Below, one piece after another: positions 21,846 to 31,808 of a stretch of 64,000 bases of DNA. A program made the translations under genes and the position numbers. The notes beneath the pieces were generated by a model. The model saw nothing but the letters and a program-made list of their open reading frames with translations, ran no database searches and was not told the DNA's origin. The stretch is from Tritrichomonas musculus (taxonomy: Eukaryota; Parabasalia; Tritrichomonadida; Tritrichomonadidae). Position 1 is the stretch's first letter; each line of letters opens with the position of its first letter. The DNA lies in assembly GCA_039105265.1 (NCBI GenBank), contig JAPFFF010000003.1, positions 5,766,001-5,830,000 of the forward strand, read 5' to 3'.

Positions 21846-23122
21846 TTTAAAAAGATATTTTAGGATTTTAATTAGAAATTTCCAAGATATTTGTATTTAT
21901 TATATTTGTGAAGTTTACAAATTCATTTTATTGAAAAAACTGGAATATAAGAATCAAAATATCCAAAAAAATATTAAGCAAACAGATAATAAAAATAAAT
22001 TAAATTAATAAATAAAAATATTTTAATTCTGAAATATTAGTTAATTTAATAAATAAATGAAATAATATAAGGTTTTTTTTATTTCTTCATTTATCTCATA
22101 ATATTCTAATGTTCATTTTTCATATCTTCATAATTATATTTTTTAGACTTAATTAAGAGATTGATCAGTATGAACTAGATCAATCAATATCATTTTTAAG
22201 CAGATCTTTCAGATTTTAGAGATTAAATACCAATTTCTCTATAATATTTTGTTTATATATAAATAAAGTTCATATAATTATAACTCATTTGATTTTTTTT
22301 GGAAAATATTATTTTTTTATTCTGGAAAAAGATTTTAAATATATATTTTCATATTATTCAAAATTGAATTCTCGAGTTTAATCTCTCAATTTTGAAAGAT
22401 AAATTTTTATTGACCAATAACCATTTTTTATTGACCATGAATTTGTATTAACACCATATATTAATAATTCCAAGATAAATATTTAAATAAAATTTTAATA
22501 TATATATATAACTAAATATAATTGTTAAATATTTGTTATAGAAATAAATAATAATATAATTAATAAGAAAAATGAGTTTTTTTCTTTAAAATTTCATAAA
22601 ATATAAATATCTATTAATATAAATAGTCATTCCTTAATTTGTGTTATTAAATAGTTTAAAAAAAATAATACAAGAAATATAAAGTAATATAAGATCTCTA
22701 ATATAATGATGCATCATTGATTCCTGTATTCTTTTTGATTTTTCAAAGTCAACAATTCATTAATATTATCTTTCAAGCTTAGGTATTCTTACTTATATTT
22801 AGGTATATAAAGAAACTCACTAAATTAAAAAAAAAAAATCCTATATTCATCAACTTTTCTCTGAAAAAAAATTTAATGAAAAAGAGTGTCACTCTTTTTT
22901 TTCCACTTGCTATTCATTATTTAAATATTAATATTATTATTACTTTTTCTTTGTAAGAAAATATATCATTTATATTAAACATATATTCACTTTTTTTATT
23001 ATTTATAATTCATTATGTACAAATATATTTGTATTTTTTCCTCCAAAAATTTAATTTCTTAATATGGGTAATTCAAAATATTCAATTCAAAAAGTTCTGT
23101 TTGATACAAAAATTGTCATCTA
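21733..23122. other. AT-rich intergenic region with an (ATA)n microsatellite
   Basis: About 1.4 kb without a gene. An (ATA)n run of about nine units lies at 21815-21842. Frames here (such as 21775-22008) run through the microsatellite and look non-coding. Confidence 0.55.
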
Positions 23123-23962
23123 ATGATTAGAGAGAAGTCAATTCATTTACTATCTAAATTTATTAAAGAAATTAAAAACTCAAAAATTATCATTCTTCAT
23201 GGAGCAGGAGTTTCTGTTGCAGCTGGAATCCCTGATTTTCGAACACCAGGCACAGGATTTTATAGCCGAGTTGAAAAACTCGGCCTTCCGCAACCAGAAT
23301 CAATATTTGATATCGGATTTTTCGAAGAAAATCCGAATCCATTTTATTCAATCGCAAATGAACTTCGACCAGGCAAATTCAAACCAACATATTGTCATTA
23401 TTTTGCCAAACTACTTGAAAACAAAAACAAACTTTTGAGATTATACACACAAAATATAGATGGACTTGAAAAATTGGCTGGATTAAGCGAAGAACGTTTA
23501 TGCGAGGCGCACGGCCATTTTAGAAGTGCGCATTGTACACAATGCAAGTCGGAAGCAAGCATTGAAGAAGTTAACAAGTCAATTGATGAAAAAAAGCCTT
23601 TCAAATGCACTCAATGTGGCGGCTATGTCAAGCCAGATATTGTTTTTTATGGAGAAAACTTACCAGAACGATTTTTTACATTATCCGAAAAAGATTTTCA
23701 AAAAGACAGTTGCCAGTTGTTAATCACGATTGGAACATCATTAAAAGTTTATCCATTTGCTTCTTTAGCATCATATTCATCAAAAGGAGTTCCTCGCTTT
23801 TTGATCAACAATGAAGAAGCTGGCGATTTTTCATTTAGTAATTCTGAATCAAACGATTATTTTATTAAAGGAGACTGTCAACAAGCAATCACTGATTTAT
23901 CAGAAGATCTAGGGTGGTCAAATGAACTGAATAATTTGAAAAAATCATTTTTAATTAAATGA
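23123..23962 (+). CDS. Sir2-family NAD-dependent protein deacylase (sirtuin)
   Basis: The 279-residue protein is nearly all sirtuin core. The NAD-binding GAGVSVAAGIPDFRTPGTGFY block is at about residues 28-48, TQNIDGLE at about 111-118, the catalytic His130 in CEAHGHF, and the zinc site is two CxxC pairs (CTQC about 138 and CTQC about 161). GTSLKVYPFASL closes the Rossmann part. PDFRTPGTGFY and IVFYGENLP are typical of class I sirtuins (SIRT1-3 / yeast Sir2-Hst). It removes acetyl groups from lysines on histones or other proteins using NAD. There is no added N-terminal targeting or C-terminal domain, so nuclear or cytosolic location is open. The first in-frame ATG lies 5 bases after a TCATC site, close to the initiator. 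Stop is TGA. It converges on the MAP65-like gene 242 bases away. Confidence 0.92.
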   Translation: MIREKSIHLLSKFIKEIKNSKIIILHGAGVSVAAGIPDFRTPGTGFYSRVEKLGLPQPESIFDIGFFEENPNPFYSIANELRPGKFKPTYCHYFAKLLENKNKLLRLYTQNIDGLEKLAGLSEERLCEAHGHFRSAHCTQCKSEASIEEVNKSIDEKKPFKCTQCGGYVKPDIVFYGENLPERFFTLSEKDFQKDSCQLLITIGTSLKVYPFASLASYSSKGVPRFLINNEEAGDFSFSNSESNDYFIKGDCQQAITDLSEDLGWSNELNNLKKSFLIK

Positions 23963-24204
23963 TTCTCAGCTTTTTAATGAAATCAGCCTAATAGCATTTA
24001 AATTATCATTTGTTTTTAATTATAAATGGAATCCATTAACAACAGAAACATCAAATGTGCGCTTATACTTTCCTTTTCTAATACAAATTGTATATTATTT
24101 TAATAAATAAATAAATAAAAAAAAAAACTGAAAAACCATAAATACAAAAAACACATGAAGCAATTTAATGGTAAAAAAATAATTCTTTATTAGCTTAAAC
24201 TAAT

Positions 24205-25707
24205 TTATTCATGTTGATTTCCAATGCAGGGCTTATTTTCAAGGCTTCTGCGTGAAACTCTCTTCTTTCCTGTTTCAACTGTTAGAGGCTTTGATGAAGC
24301 TTCAGGGAAGTGACTTGTTCTTCTTGAAGATCCTTTCTTCTTACCAGCATTTTTAGCTTTTTGAATTTCTGCTGGACTTATTTTAATTCCTTCAAGTTTT
24401 TGAATGTATTCTTCCCCATCCCAAAGGAAGTTGCAATTTTTCAGAGTTTGATATTCAATGAGACTAATATAAAGCTTCTTTTCTACTCTTGGAAGAAGTG
24501 AGTTAATACGTCTCTTAGCTTGTTCATCTTTTGCTGCTTGCTTCTGATCTGGAGGTTGTTGATGCGATTTCTTCTTCTTTAATTTTTCTTCTAACTTCCT
24601 TGCATTTTCTGCAAGTTCTTCACTTTCTTTAATTAATTCTTCTCTTTGATTAATTGATTCAACTATAGTTTTGACTTCAGCGTATTCTTTATACAAATCA
24701 TCATATCTTTGATCAAGGAGATCATAAACATCATTCAAGTTCTTTCCTTCGATTGGAATTTCTTCAATCTGATCAGGTGTCAAGTGAAGTGTAGCTTCTA
24801 ATTCTTTGATTTGCCTCTTTTGATTTTCGACAATCTCTGGAAGTTTTTCTTCTCTTCTTTCTCGAAGTTTATCAGCTTCGTCATCATATGCTTTAACAAC
24901 AGAATCACCAATCGTTTTGAAAGAATTGATGAATTTTTGCCTTTCTTGCTTTTTGACATCCAAAATGTTCCATAACTTTTGGAGAACAACTAACTTCTTA
25001 GAAAGCTCTTCTTCTCTTACTTCTTTCTTTTGAATAAGCTCTTTTTGATAATCTTCAGCTTCTTTGAGTGCTTCTAATGTAATTTTTTGTGAATTATATA
25101 AATCAACAAGTGATTGTGGCATTTCGATTTCAAGTTTATTGGAAATTGTTGTTGATTCTTTGAAGAAATTCTTCATCACTTTTTCACGATTTTCTATTTC
25201 ACTCTTAAGTCTTTTGAGTTTATCTTCATATCTTTCCATTTTTTCGTTTGTGTAATCATCATTGTTTAAAGTGGTAAATTCACCACGATCTTCTTCTTTG
25301 ACTTCAAGGCGATCTAGTAATTGAGAACATTGTGAATGAAGATTTTCAAACTTATCTACAATGTGCTGATTTGCATCTTTGAATTCTGAAAACTTAGTAT
25401 TTATAAGCTCTAACTTTTCTTTTAATTTCATTTCATCACTCAACTTTGAAAGAATCTTTTGAAGTTCACTTTCTGGTTTACCAAAGGCATGAAGTAACTT
25501 TGAGAAAGACTCATATATTTCTTGAATTTGGCTTTTCATAGAATCTCTTTGGCCTTCCAATGATTCTTGGTATGATTGAATTGCTTTGATGATTGTTTCA
25601 TTTAAATGTGCTTGTTGCTCTTCTTGCTCTTCTTGGCTATAACCAATCTCTTCCCAGGTGCTAACGATGGAAGATGTATCATATCCAGCAGCTTCTTGTA
25701 AAGACAT
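24205..25707 (-). CDS. MAP65/Ase1/PRC1-family microtubule-bundling protein
   Basis: The 500-residue protein is almost entirely coiled coil, with a layout like that of the Ase1/PRC1/MAP65 family. The first 20 residues include STWEEIG, the family's opening 'WxEIG' motif. Residues about 50-400 are heptad-rich dimerisation and spectrin-like segments, with LWNILDVKKQERQKFINSF matching the family's 'LWdxwxvxxxErxxF' block. A basic region and LLPRVEKKLYISLIEYQTL lead to the WDGEEYIQKLE element, like the family's 'F.ydGxxyl'. The C-terminal 60 residues are basic and Ser-rich (KKKGSSRRTSHF), the usual unstructured, phosphorylated tail. These proteins cross-link antiparallel microtubules in the mitotic spindle; in trichomonads they could also act on the axostyle or pelta, which is inference. 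The 5' flank carries a duplicated 16-bp motif, listed separately. Confidence 0.82.
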   Translation of the reverse strand: MSLQEAAGYDTSSIVSTWEEIGYSQEEQEEQQAHLNETIIKAIQSYQESLEGQRDSMKSQIQEIYESFSKLLHAFGKPESELQKILSKLSDEMKLKEKLELINTKFSEFKDANQHIVDKFENLHSQCSQLLDRLEVKEEDRGEFTTLNNDDYTNEKMERYEDKLKRLKSEIENREKVMKNFFKESTTISNKLEIEMPQSLVDLYNSQKITLEALKEAEDYQKELIQKKEVREEELSKKLVVLQKLWNILDVKKQERQKFINSFKTIGDSVVKAYDDEADKLRERREEKLPEIVENQKRQIKELEATLHLTPDQIEEIPIEGKNLNDVYDLLDQRYDDLYKEYAEVKTIVESINQREELIKESEELAENARKLEEKLKKKKSHQQPPDQKQAAKDEQAKRRINSLLPRVEKKLYISLIEYQTLKNCNFLWDGEEYIQKLEGIKISPAEIQKAKNAGKKKGSSRRTSHFPEASSKPLTVETGKKRVSRRSLENKPCIGNQHE

Positions 25708-25723
25708 TATAGAAAACTGATAG

Positions 25724-25779
25724 CCTAAACGTACAGATTTTTCTTTTTCTCTTTTTCAATTAACCTAAACGTACAGATT
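25724..25779 (-). promoter_or_regulatory. Duplicated 16-bp motif upstream of the MAP65-like gene
   Basis: CCTAAACGTACAGATT occurs exactly twice, at 25724-25739 and 25764-25779, 40 bases apart. On the gene's strand the copies read AATCTGTACGTTTAGG and end 17 and 57 bases upstream of the ATG. Between them lies a pyrimidine-rich stretch. An exact double copy this close to a start in AT-rich DNA suggests a transcription-factor site or a short tandem duplication of one. I do not know a named factor for it. Confidence 0.4.
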
Positions 25780-27160
25780 AATCATTCAAATTTTTTTTTA
25801 TGATAAGTTTGTGAAAGTTTTTAATTTTTTTCTATTAGAAACTCCTATTTTCTATTTCAATATTATATTCTGATTAGAGTTTATCGAAACCGTTAATCCA
25901 ATCCGATATAAAACTAGAATATTGATAAGAAATATTCAATTTCTTTTCAAAAATTAACGGACTTTTTATTCAATTATCTCAATTGATTTTGAGGAATTTT
26001 TTATTTTATTTATAATTTACTTTAAAAGTATCAACAATTTTTTGTAAAATGATGTCATGCGTTATGATATATAATTCAATCATGTGTAGTGTTGTTATTT
26101 TAGAGAAACCTTTAGTATTCAAAATTAACCCTGAACAGTTATGGCCAAATATGACCTTCTATCGTACAAAAAAATTGAAAGGAAGGATTTTGATTTGTTG
26201 AATGATTTTTAGATTAAATAATAATATTATTCCTTTTAATAATACATTTTAAAATTTGGCATAGGTTCAAAAACTCAAGATATGAAAAAATATATAAATT
26301 TTGGTACTTTTTGTAAGATTATAATTGCATTTTTTGTGAATAATTGCGATAGACTTCTATTTCTGCACTTTTATCTAGATTTTTTATTCAATTTTTTTGA
26401 ATGATAATTAGCGGTTTTGGATGGCCTTCTTATACTAAAAGCAAAAAAAAAAAAAATCAACAAATGAATACTGATGCAGATTTTGCTTTCATACATTATA
26501 TTATAGAAAAGACTATGTAAGTTCTCCGAAATTTCCCGCTAAAATCGAAATTTTTCCTACTACCATTTTTGATACCAATACAATGATTTGCAAATTGAAT
26601 ATGTTATTGACCAAAATGTAGAATAACTATAATACAGTTATGTACAAGAAAATTGTTTTCTTACCATTTTTGACACCAAACTTTATTAAAAAATAGGTCA
26701 GTGTTTCATTATCAAATCTGATATTTAATTCTGCAGATGTCAATACTAGTACTTAAAGCTACTTAGATATTTTGAAATTCAAACTGTATTATAGTTGAAG
26801 TTTACTAATTAATAAAATTTAAGTTTTCTGATATAAAGATAAATCTATTTTTAATTTTTATTTTTTTTTCACTTTTTGAGAGCAAAATCTAGGAAGATTT
26901 GCTGAGAATTGAGAGGGTTCACTTTTTCTGAGTAAATCTAGTGAAAAGTGCGGGTTATTGAGTCTATCATAATTGCTAATATTATTGAAGGAATATGATA
27001 TCACAAAATATAAGAAAATCTTTTAAAAAAAAACACAAATCCAAATGTCAATCAACTGTTTAACCCCTAAATTCTTTTGATAATGGATTATCATTTTTAT
27101 ATATTATCAAAGATTTATTCGAACTAATATATCATTTAAAATAAATTAATATAATGTATA
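25780..27160. other. AT-rich intergenic region
   Basis: About 1.4 kb without a gene. Two similar short blocks (ACCATTTTTGATACCAA near 26562 and ACCATTTTTGACACCAAA near 26666) and two CACTTTTT-rich blocks near 26870 and 26925 hint at old element debris, but I could not define ends. Confidence 0.4.
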
Positions 27161-28985
27161 GTTGGTGGACATAATTCTGTTTTGGAGACATAATTATGTT
27201 TTCACATCATTTCTATATATTCAAATTGGACTTTTAAAAAAACAATTGTAGAACAATTAATATCATATTGGATACATTCTATTCCCCGATTTTCATTCAC
27301 TTTTATCAAACTAAATTTGATCATAAATATGATATCGAATTTTTAATTTCTGAATATTTTTTTATTATTTAAAAAAAATTATAATTTACTTTTCATCTAT
27401 AATTAAAATGTATCATTATTATTTATTGAAATAAAATAGATAATTAGAAAAAATGGTTTCATTTTCATTTCACTACTCAAAAAACTCATTTCATATCACA
27501 TTTCATGCTTTTACCATAAAAAAAAGGCTGTTTTAATTTGCTCTAACATAGTTATTATTTTAGAATATAATGTATATATTATATTTTAGAAAAAAATTTA
27601 TTGAAATAATAATTATATAAAAAGAAAAAGTGTTTTCAAAATATGACAAAAATCATTCATACAAAATTACAAATTTTGAAAAATGAGTTCATTTTATTTC
27701 AAATTAGATGCAGTATTAATCATCTATATGATGCATATAATATATTAAATATAATAATATGGTTGAAAAAGAATCAATCTTGGAAAAATTTCATTTTTCT
27801 TTTTTTCATTCAAAATCATTCATAAATCACTCATGCATAATTGATATGATTTCAGAATTACATTATTTGATAACACATACAATGAAATATATTATTAATC
27901 CTCTAAAAATCATTGTTGTCCATCAAGATTTCAGGTTTTTCTAAGAAATATACAAATTTCACTTTTTTATTTTTTCTATTATAATAGCATTAAAAATAGC
28001 AATTAATCAATAAATATTAGACAAGTATAGAAGAACTATTAAAATAATGAAAATAATTTCTCAATGTCTAAAATTGAAAGTCTTTTTAAACTCTGTCCAA
28101 AAATGTTCGACTTAACGTACACATAAACTGCATTTTACTCTGAAAATTGACTAAAAAAACGATAAAGTGTCGAAAATTTCTTTTTTCTCTCAAAGTAATG
28201 TATTCAATTTTTCAGAAGTTTATTTTTATAATTATCCTTTCAGCAAGCTATTTTTATACAAGGAGCCCTGGTTTTTGAAAGAAATAACAACGCCCTTAAG
28301 AGGAATTACAACTTTCTTTGGGACATGCGCTACTCTCAGAAAAAAGAGCTTTGGAAAAAACCTTCGAATCACCATAAAGGTGCATGAGAAAAAAAAATGA
28401 TAATTTGAATACTCTCTCAAAATTCAATTGTCGAACATTTTTGGACAGAGTTTAAGTTATTTCAGAAGTTACTCTTTTTCATCAAGGTAATAGATCTTGA
28501 GTAGAACCGCCAATTTTATTTTTTCAATATCATTATACTATTTGCATTATATCAAATATTTAAATAAAAATTTAAAAGTTTTTATTTTTTATTGGAAAAA
28601 AACAAAAAAGTGATATGATTTTTAACTTTATTTTGTGCATCAAAATTTTCTTATATGAAAGTTTTTAGATATCAATTATCTGACAAAATTATATCATTAC
28701 TGATTATGAATTAATGATATTATTATTAAATCCCAAGTTTCAATTATTGAGAAAAAAATAAGCATTTTGACTTTTTTTTACATTAATGGCAAAATTTCAT
28801 ATAAATCACAAATATAATAGCTCATTTAATTAAATAATGATGTACATAAAATACATTAATAAAGTATATAATATTATCAAATTATCTTTAAAAAGTATTG
28901 AGAAAAATGTGTTTTATTTTTGTGTACCATTCAAAAAGTTGAGCAAACATGATTATGTCCCAAAAACATAATTATGTCCACCAAC
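27161..28985. mobile_element. Non-autonomous TIR element with nested insertion
   Basis: Inverted repeats of about 40 bp start GTTGGTGGACATAATT at both ends, with an internal partial repeat (GACATAATTATG-like) in each arm. Both ends are flanked by TATA (27157-27160, 28986-28989), so a TA duplication fits. No transposase frame is present. A separate 364-bp element lies at 28089-28452. Removing it leaves about 1.46 kb. The arms differ at several positions, which suggests moderate age. Confidence 0.7.
28089..28452. mobile_element. Small TIR element (MITE) nested in the element at 27161
   Basis: It begins AACTCTGTCCAAAAATGTTC and ends in the inverse of the same 23-bp sequence, flanked by TA (28087-28088, 28453-28454). 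At 364 bp it is too short for a transposase. Its right half (about 28255-28390) is less AT-rich than anything nearby and carries a 77-codon frame at 28167-28400; I regard it as element sequence. The terminal CTGTCCAAAAATG is similar in style to Tc1-family ends. Confidence 0.72.
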
Positions 28986-30940
28986 TATAGATATAAATTC
29001 CTGATTCATCTTTATTTTAATTTGAGTGTGTATTCAAATAACGGCCGAAAAAAGTTCAGAAAAATACAATTTTAAAAAAACACATTTTTCTTGATAAATA
29101 AAAATTAATAAAGATATTTATTCTTATATAATTGATATATAATCATACTGTAATAATTAAACATACTTGTATTTGATAAAATGATTTTGATGAAAAGAAA
29201 TTGCATTGAGAAATTTCGATAAAAGCATTCAAATCATATCTTGATAAATTGTCTACAATAAACTATTATTTTTGTATATTTATTTTTAATATCATTATTT
29301 ACATTATTTTAATTAATATAATTATATATGTAATGTAGAAAAAAAAGATATTAAAATTTTCTTTTTCTATCAATTTAAAACTTGAAACTTTTTCATTTAT
29401 AATAATTGAAAAAGCCAACTTTATTAAGAATATAATATTTAAAGATATATTGGTTAAATTTATATTTTAAGAAACTAAAAGGAGATATTATTTATTTATA
29501 TCAATTAATAAAATAAAATAAATTATTAATATATCATGATATCGATTTTATTTAATAATCATATTAAATTTTGAGTCAAAGAAAATCAAATAGAAGAAAT
29601 AATGATGTTCCCATTTGATATTATAATTGTCATTTCAACAAGAAGGAATAGTAAATAAGAATTATGAAATCATAATACATAAAACAAAAAGTTTAAAAAT
29701 GAAAGAAAAAGTGAAATAATTATTTAGTTATTCCTCAAAACAATACGTTAAATATATTATTATTATGATCAAAATAGATGTAAAATTCAATTATAAGAAA
29801 CATATGATGATATTAATAATACCTACAGAAAAATGAATCGAGTTAATACATTTAAAAAAAACTAATTTTACTTGAGTTAGAACTAAAACCACTTTAATGC
29901 TAAGAACATTTTAATATGTATAATTAACTATTAGCGCAGATTTAAAAAAAATTATTAATATTTTGTTATAGGTCACATCTTTAATCTTGTTTGAATGCCA
30001 AAAATGAGTAGTTGCATGAAATTAAAATGAAAAAAGTAATTGAGACAAAACTTTTTTGTCGAATGAAAGCATTTATGCATTTTTATGTTTTATATTCTGT
30101 TCTTGAATGATTTCATGTGTCGAGTTTGGTAACATTCTGATTAATTAGTATCATTATTTTCCCCAAAAAACAGGAAACATCTCAAATCAGTTGTAGTAAA
30201 AAATTCCTCATTATCACGAATTATTATTAATAATTAATTATCAAATTTTTTTTTTCAAATGTTTTTAAATCGTTGATTGAAAATTTCACTTTTTGATAGA
30301 CGCATTCATACAATAATAACATTATATGAGACTGTACGGTAAAAAAAAATTGGCTCAACTGCAGTGTTCATTGCTTTATGATTAAAGCCAAATAATAATT
30401 TATGGATTTTTCTAATTTTTGAATAATTTATTCATTGAAAAAGTAATATTATTTTTTCTTTGCCATTAAATATAGAAATTTTTATAAACTATTGAAAATG
30501 AGGCTTATCGTTTTTTGATTTAGGTGTATTATTATATTAAAAAATATTATGGATTAATAAATAATGAAACATAAAAAATTGAAACAACTCACAAAAATGA
30601 CTATTTATTAAATTGCTCATTTGCTAAAATGAAAACTTTTTTTAAAAATAAACGCTTTTTTTTTTTCAAATTTCTGAACTACTCAAATTGTATTATACAA
30701 ATCTAAATAACAATTATTTAATGATATGTGCTAATTCTTAAAGCAAATTATTTTAGAAAAAAAAAATAAATTTTTCAGAAATAATTTTTGATTGTTTTGA
30801 ATTTTTAAATAATTACAAAATCTCCACGATCAAAATTATATTGAAAATAATATTATCCAATCAAAAAATACAAGGAAATTCTGAACTGATATTATGAAAT
30901 TGAAATTATCTAAAAAAAAATTAATTAGTTTTCAAATTTC
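28986..30940. other. AT-rich intergenic region
   Basis: Nearly 2 kb of A/T-rich sequence with no gene, RNA or repeat pair that I can support. Confidence 0.5.
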
Positions 30941-31639
30941 ATGAAGTCGCAATCATTAAAGAGTAATCTATCCCCTGTTTTCAAACTTTCTGATATCAAG
31001 GCTAATGACTTAAAAGATAATGAAATCTTGGACTCAGCTCAAAAGAAAAAAGTTAAAACATGGAAATCTATGTCTAACGTCACATCTATTTTTAATTCAA
31101 TTCCACTTGCAAAGAGAAAGATTCTCGTCCTTGATCTTGACGAGACCCTTATTCACACATCAGATATTCCTCCACATCCAAGAGTGCAAACAATTAAATG
31201 TGGAAATCCACCAGTCACAGTTTTCAAAAGGCCAGGCGTTGATAGTTTCATACAACTATGTACAGCGTATTTCGATACATATGTTTATACATATGGAACA
31301 ATTATATATGCTGATCCAATTTTAGACATTTTATGCCCAATGATCAGGCAAGACCATCGCCTCTATAGACATAGATGCCAATATCAGAAAGGCCACGTTG
31401 TTAAAGACTTAAATAGATTTAATCGGTCATTAAACGAAGTGATTTTGATAGAAGATTCAACTGATGCAAAGAAGCAACATCCAGAAAATACAATTTTGAT
31501 CCCTTCATGGATGGGAACACCTACCGATTCAATTCTAATTGATTATTTGCCACCAATTTTGTTAAAATTGGCTGGTGCTAACGATGTTAGGCCAATCATT
31601 CAATCTCTTAATCCAAAAGATTGCATCAAGATGCAGTAA
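30941..31639 (+). CDS. NIF/FCP1-type HAD phosphatase (SCP-like)
   Basis: The 232-residue protein is a HAD-superfamily phosphatase of the CTD-phosphatase-like (NIF) group. The catalytic signature is KILVLDLDETLIHTS with Asp65 as nucleophile and Asp67 as general acid/base. It is followed by the usual VTVFKRPGVDSFIQLC block (family 'xxKRPgxxxFL'), an ADPILDILCP region, and YRHRCQYQKGHVVKDLNRFNRSLNEVILIEDS, the family's 'yrxxCxxxxgxxxKDLxxLxRdLxxviIvDdSp' ending. NENxxxIxxwxGxxxD is seen as PENTILIPSWMGTPTDSIL. Targets in this family include the RNA polymerase II tail and other phosphoserine proteins. About 50 N-terminal residues are non-conserved and basic. No BRCT domain, so SCP/Nem1-like rather than FCP1. 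ATG at 30941 is the first in frame. It converges with the kinase gene, 169 bases away. Confidence 0.88.
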   Translation: MKSQSLKSNLSPVFKLSDIKANDLKDNEILDSAQKKKVKTWKSMSNVTSIFNSIPLAKRKILVLDLDETLIHTSDIPPHPRVQTIKCGNPPVTVFKRPGVDSFIQLCTAYFDTYVYTYGTIIYADPILDILCPMIRQDHRLYRHRCQYQKGHVVKDLNRFNRSLNEVILIEDSTDAKKQHPENTILIPSWMGTPTDSILIDYLPPILLKLAGANDVRPIIQSLNPKDCIKMQ

Positions 31640-31808
31640 GTATCTTTTAGAATGTATTTATATTAAAATGTTTATTCTAGTTAACTTACTTTATAACATT
31701 TTACCAAAAATCAATGATATCTTTAATAATCCGAATTATTCATAAAGAAGCGTATATCAATTTATAAATAATACTTTATTTATATTTAAAATAATTACAA
31801 ATAATATA

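Noticed and set aside
21775-22008. A 77-codon frame spanning the (ATA)n microsatellite
   Set aside because: Asn-run and Lys/Ile-rich composition follow directly from the microsatellite and A/T bias.
28167-28400. A 77-codon frame of fairly normal composition
   Set aside because: It lies wholly inside a 364-bp MITE and matches no family I know; more likely element sequence.
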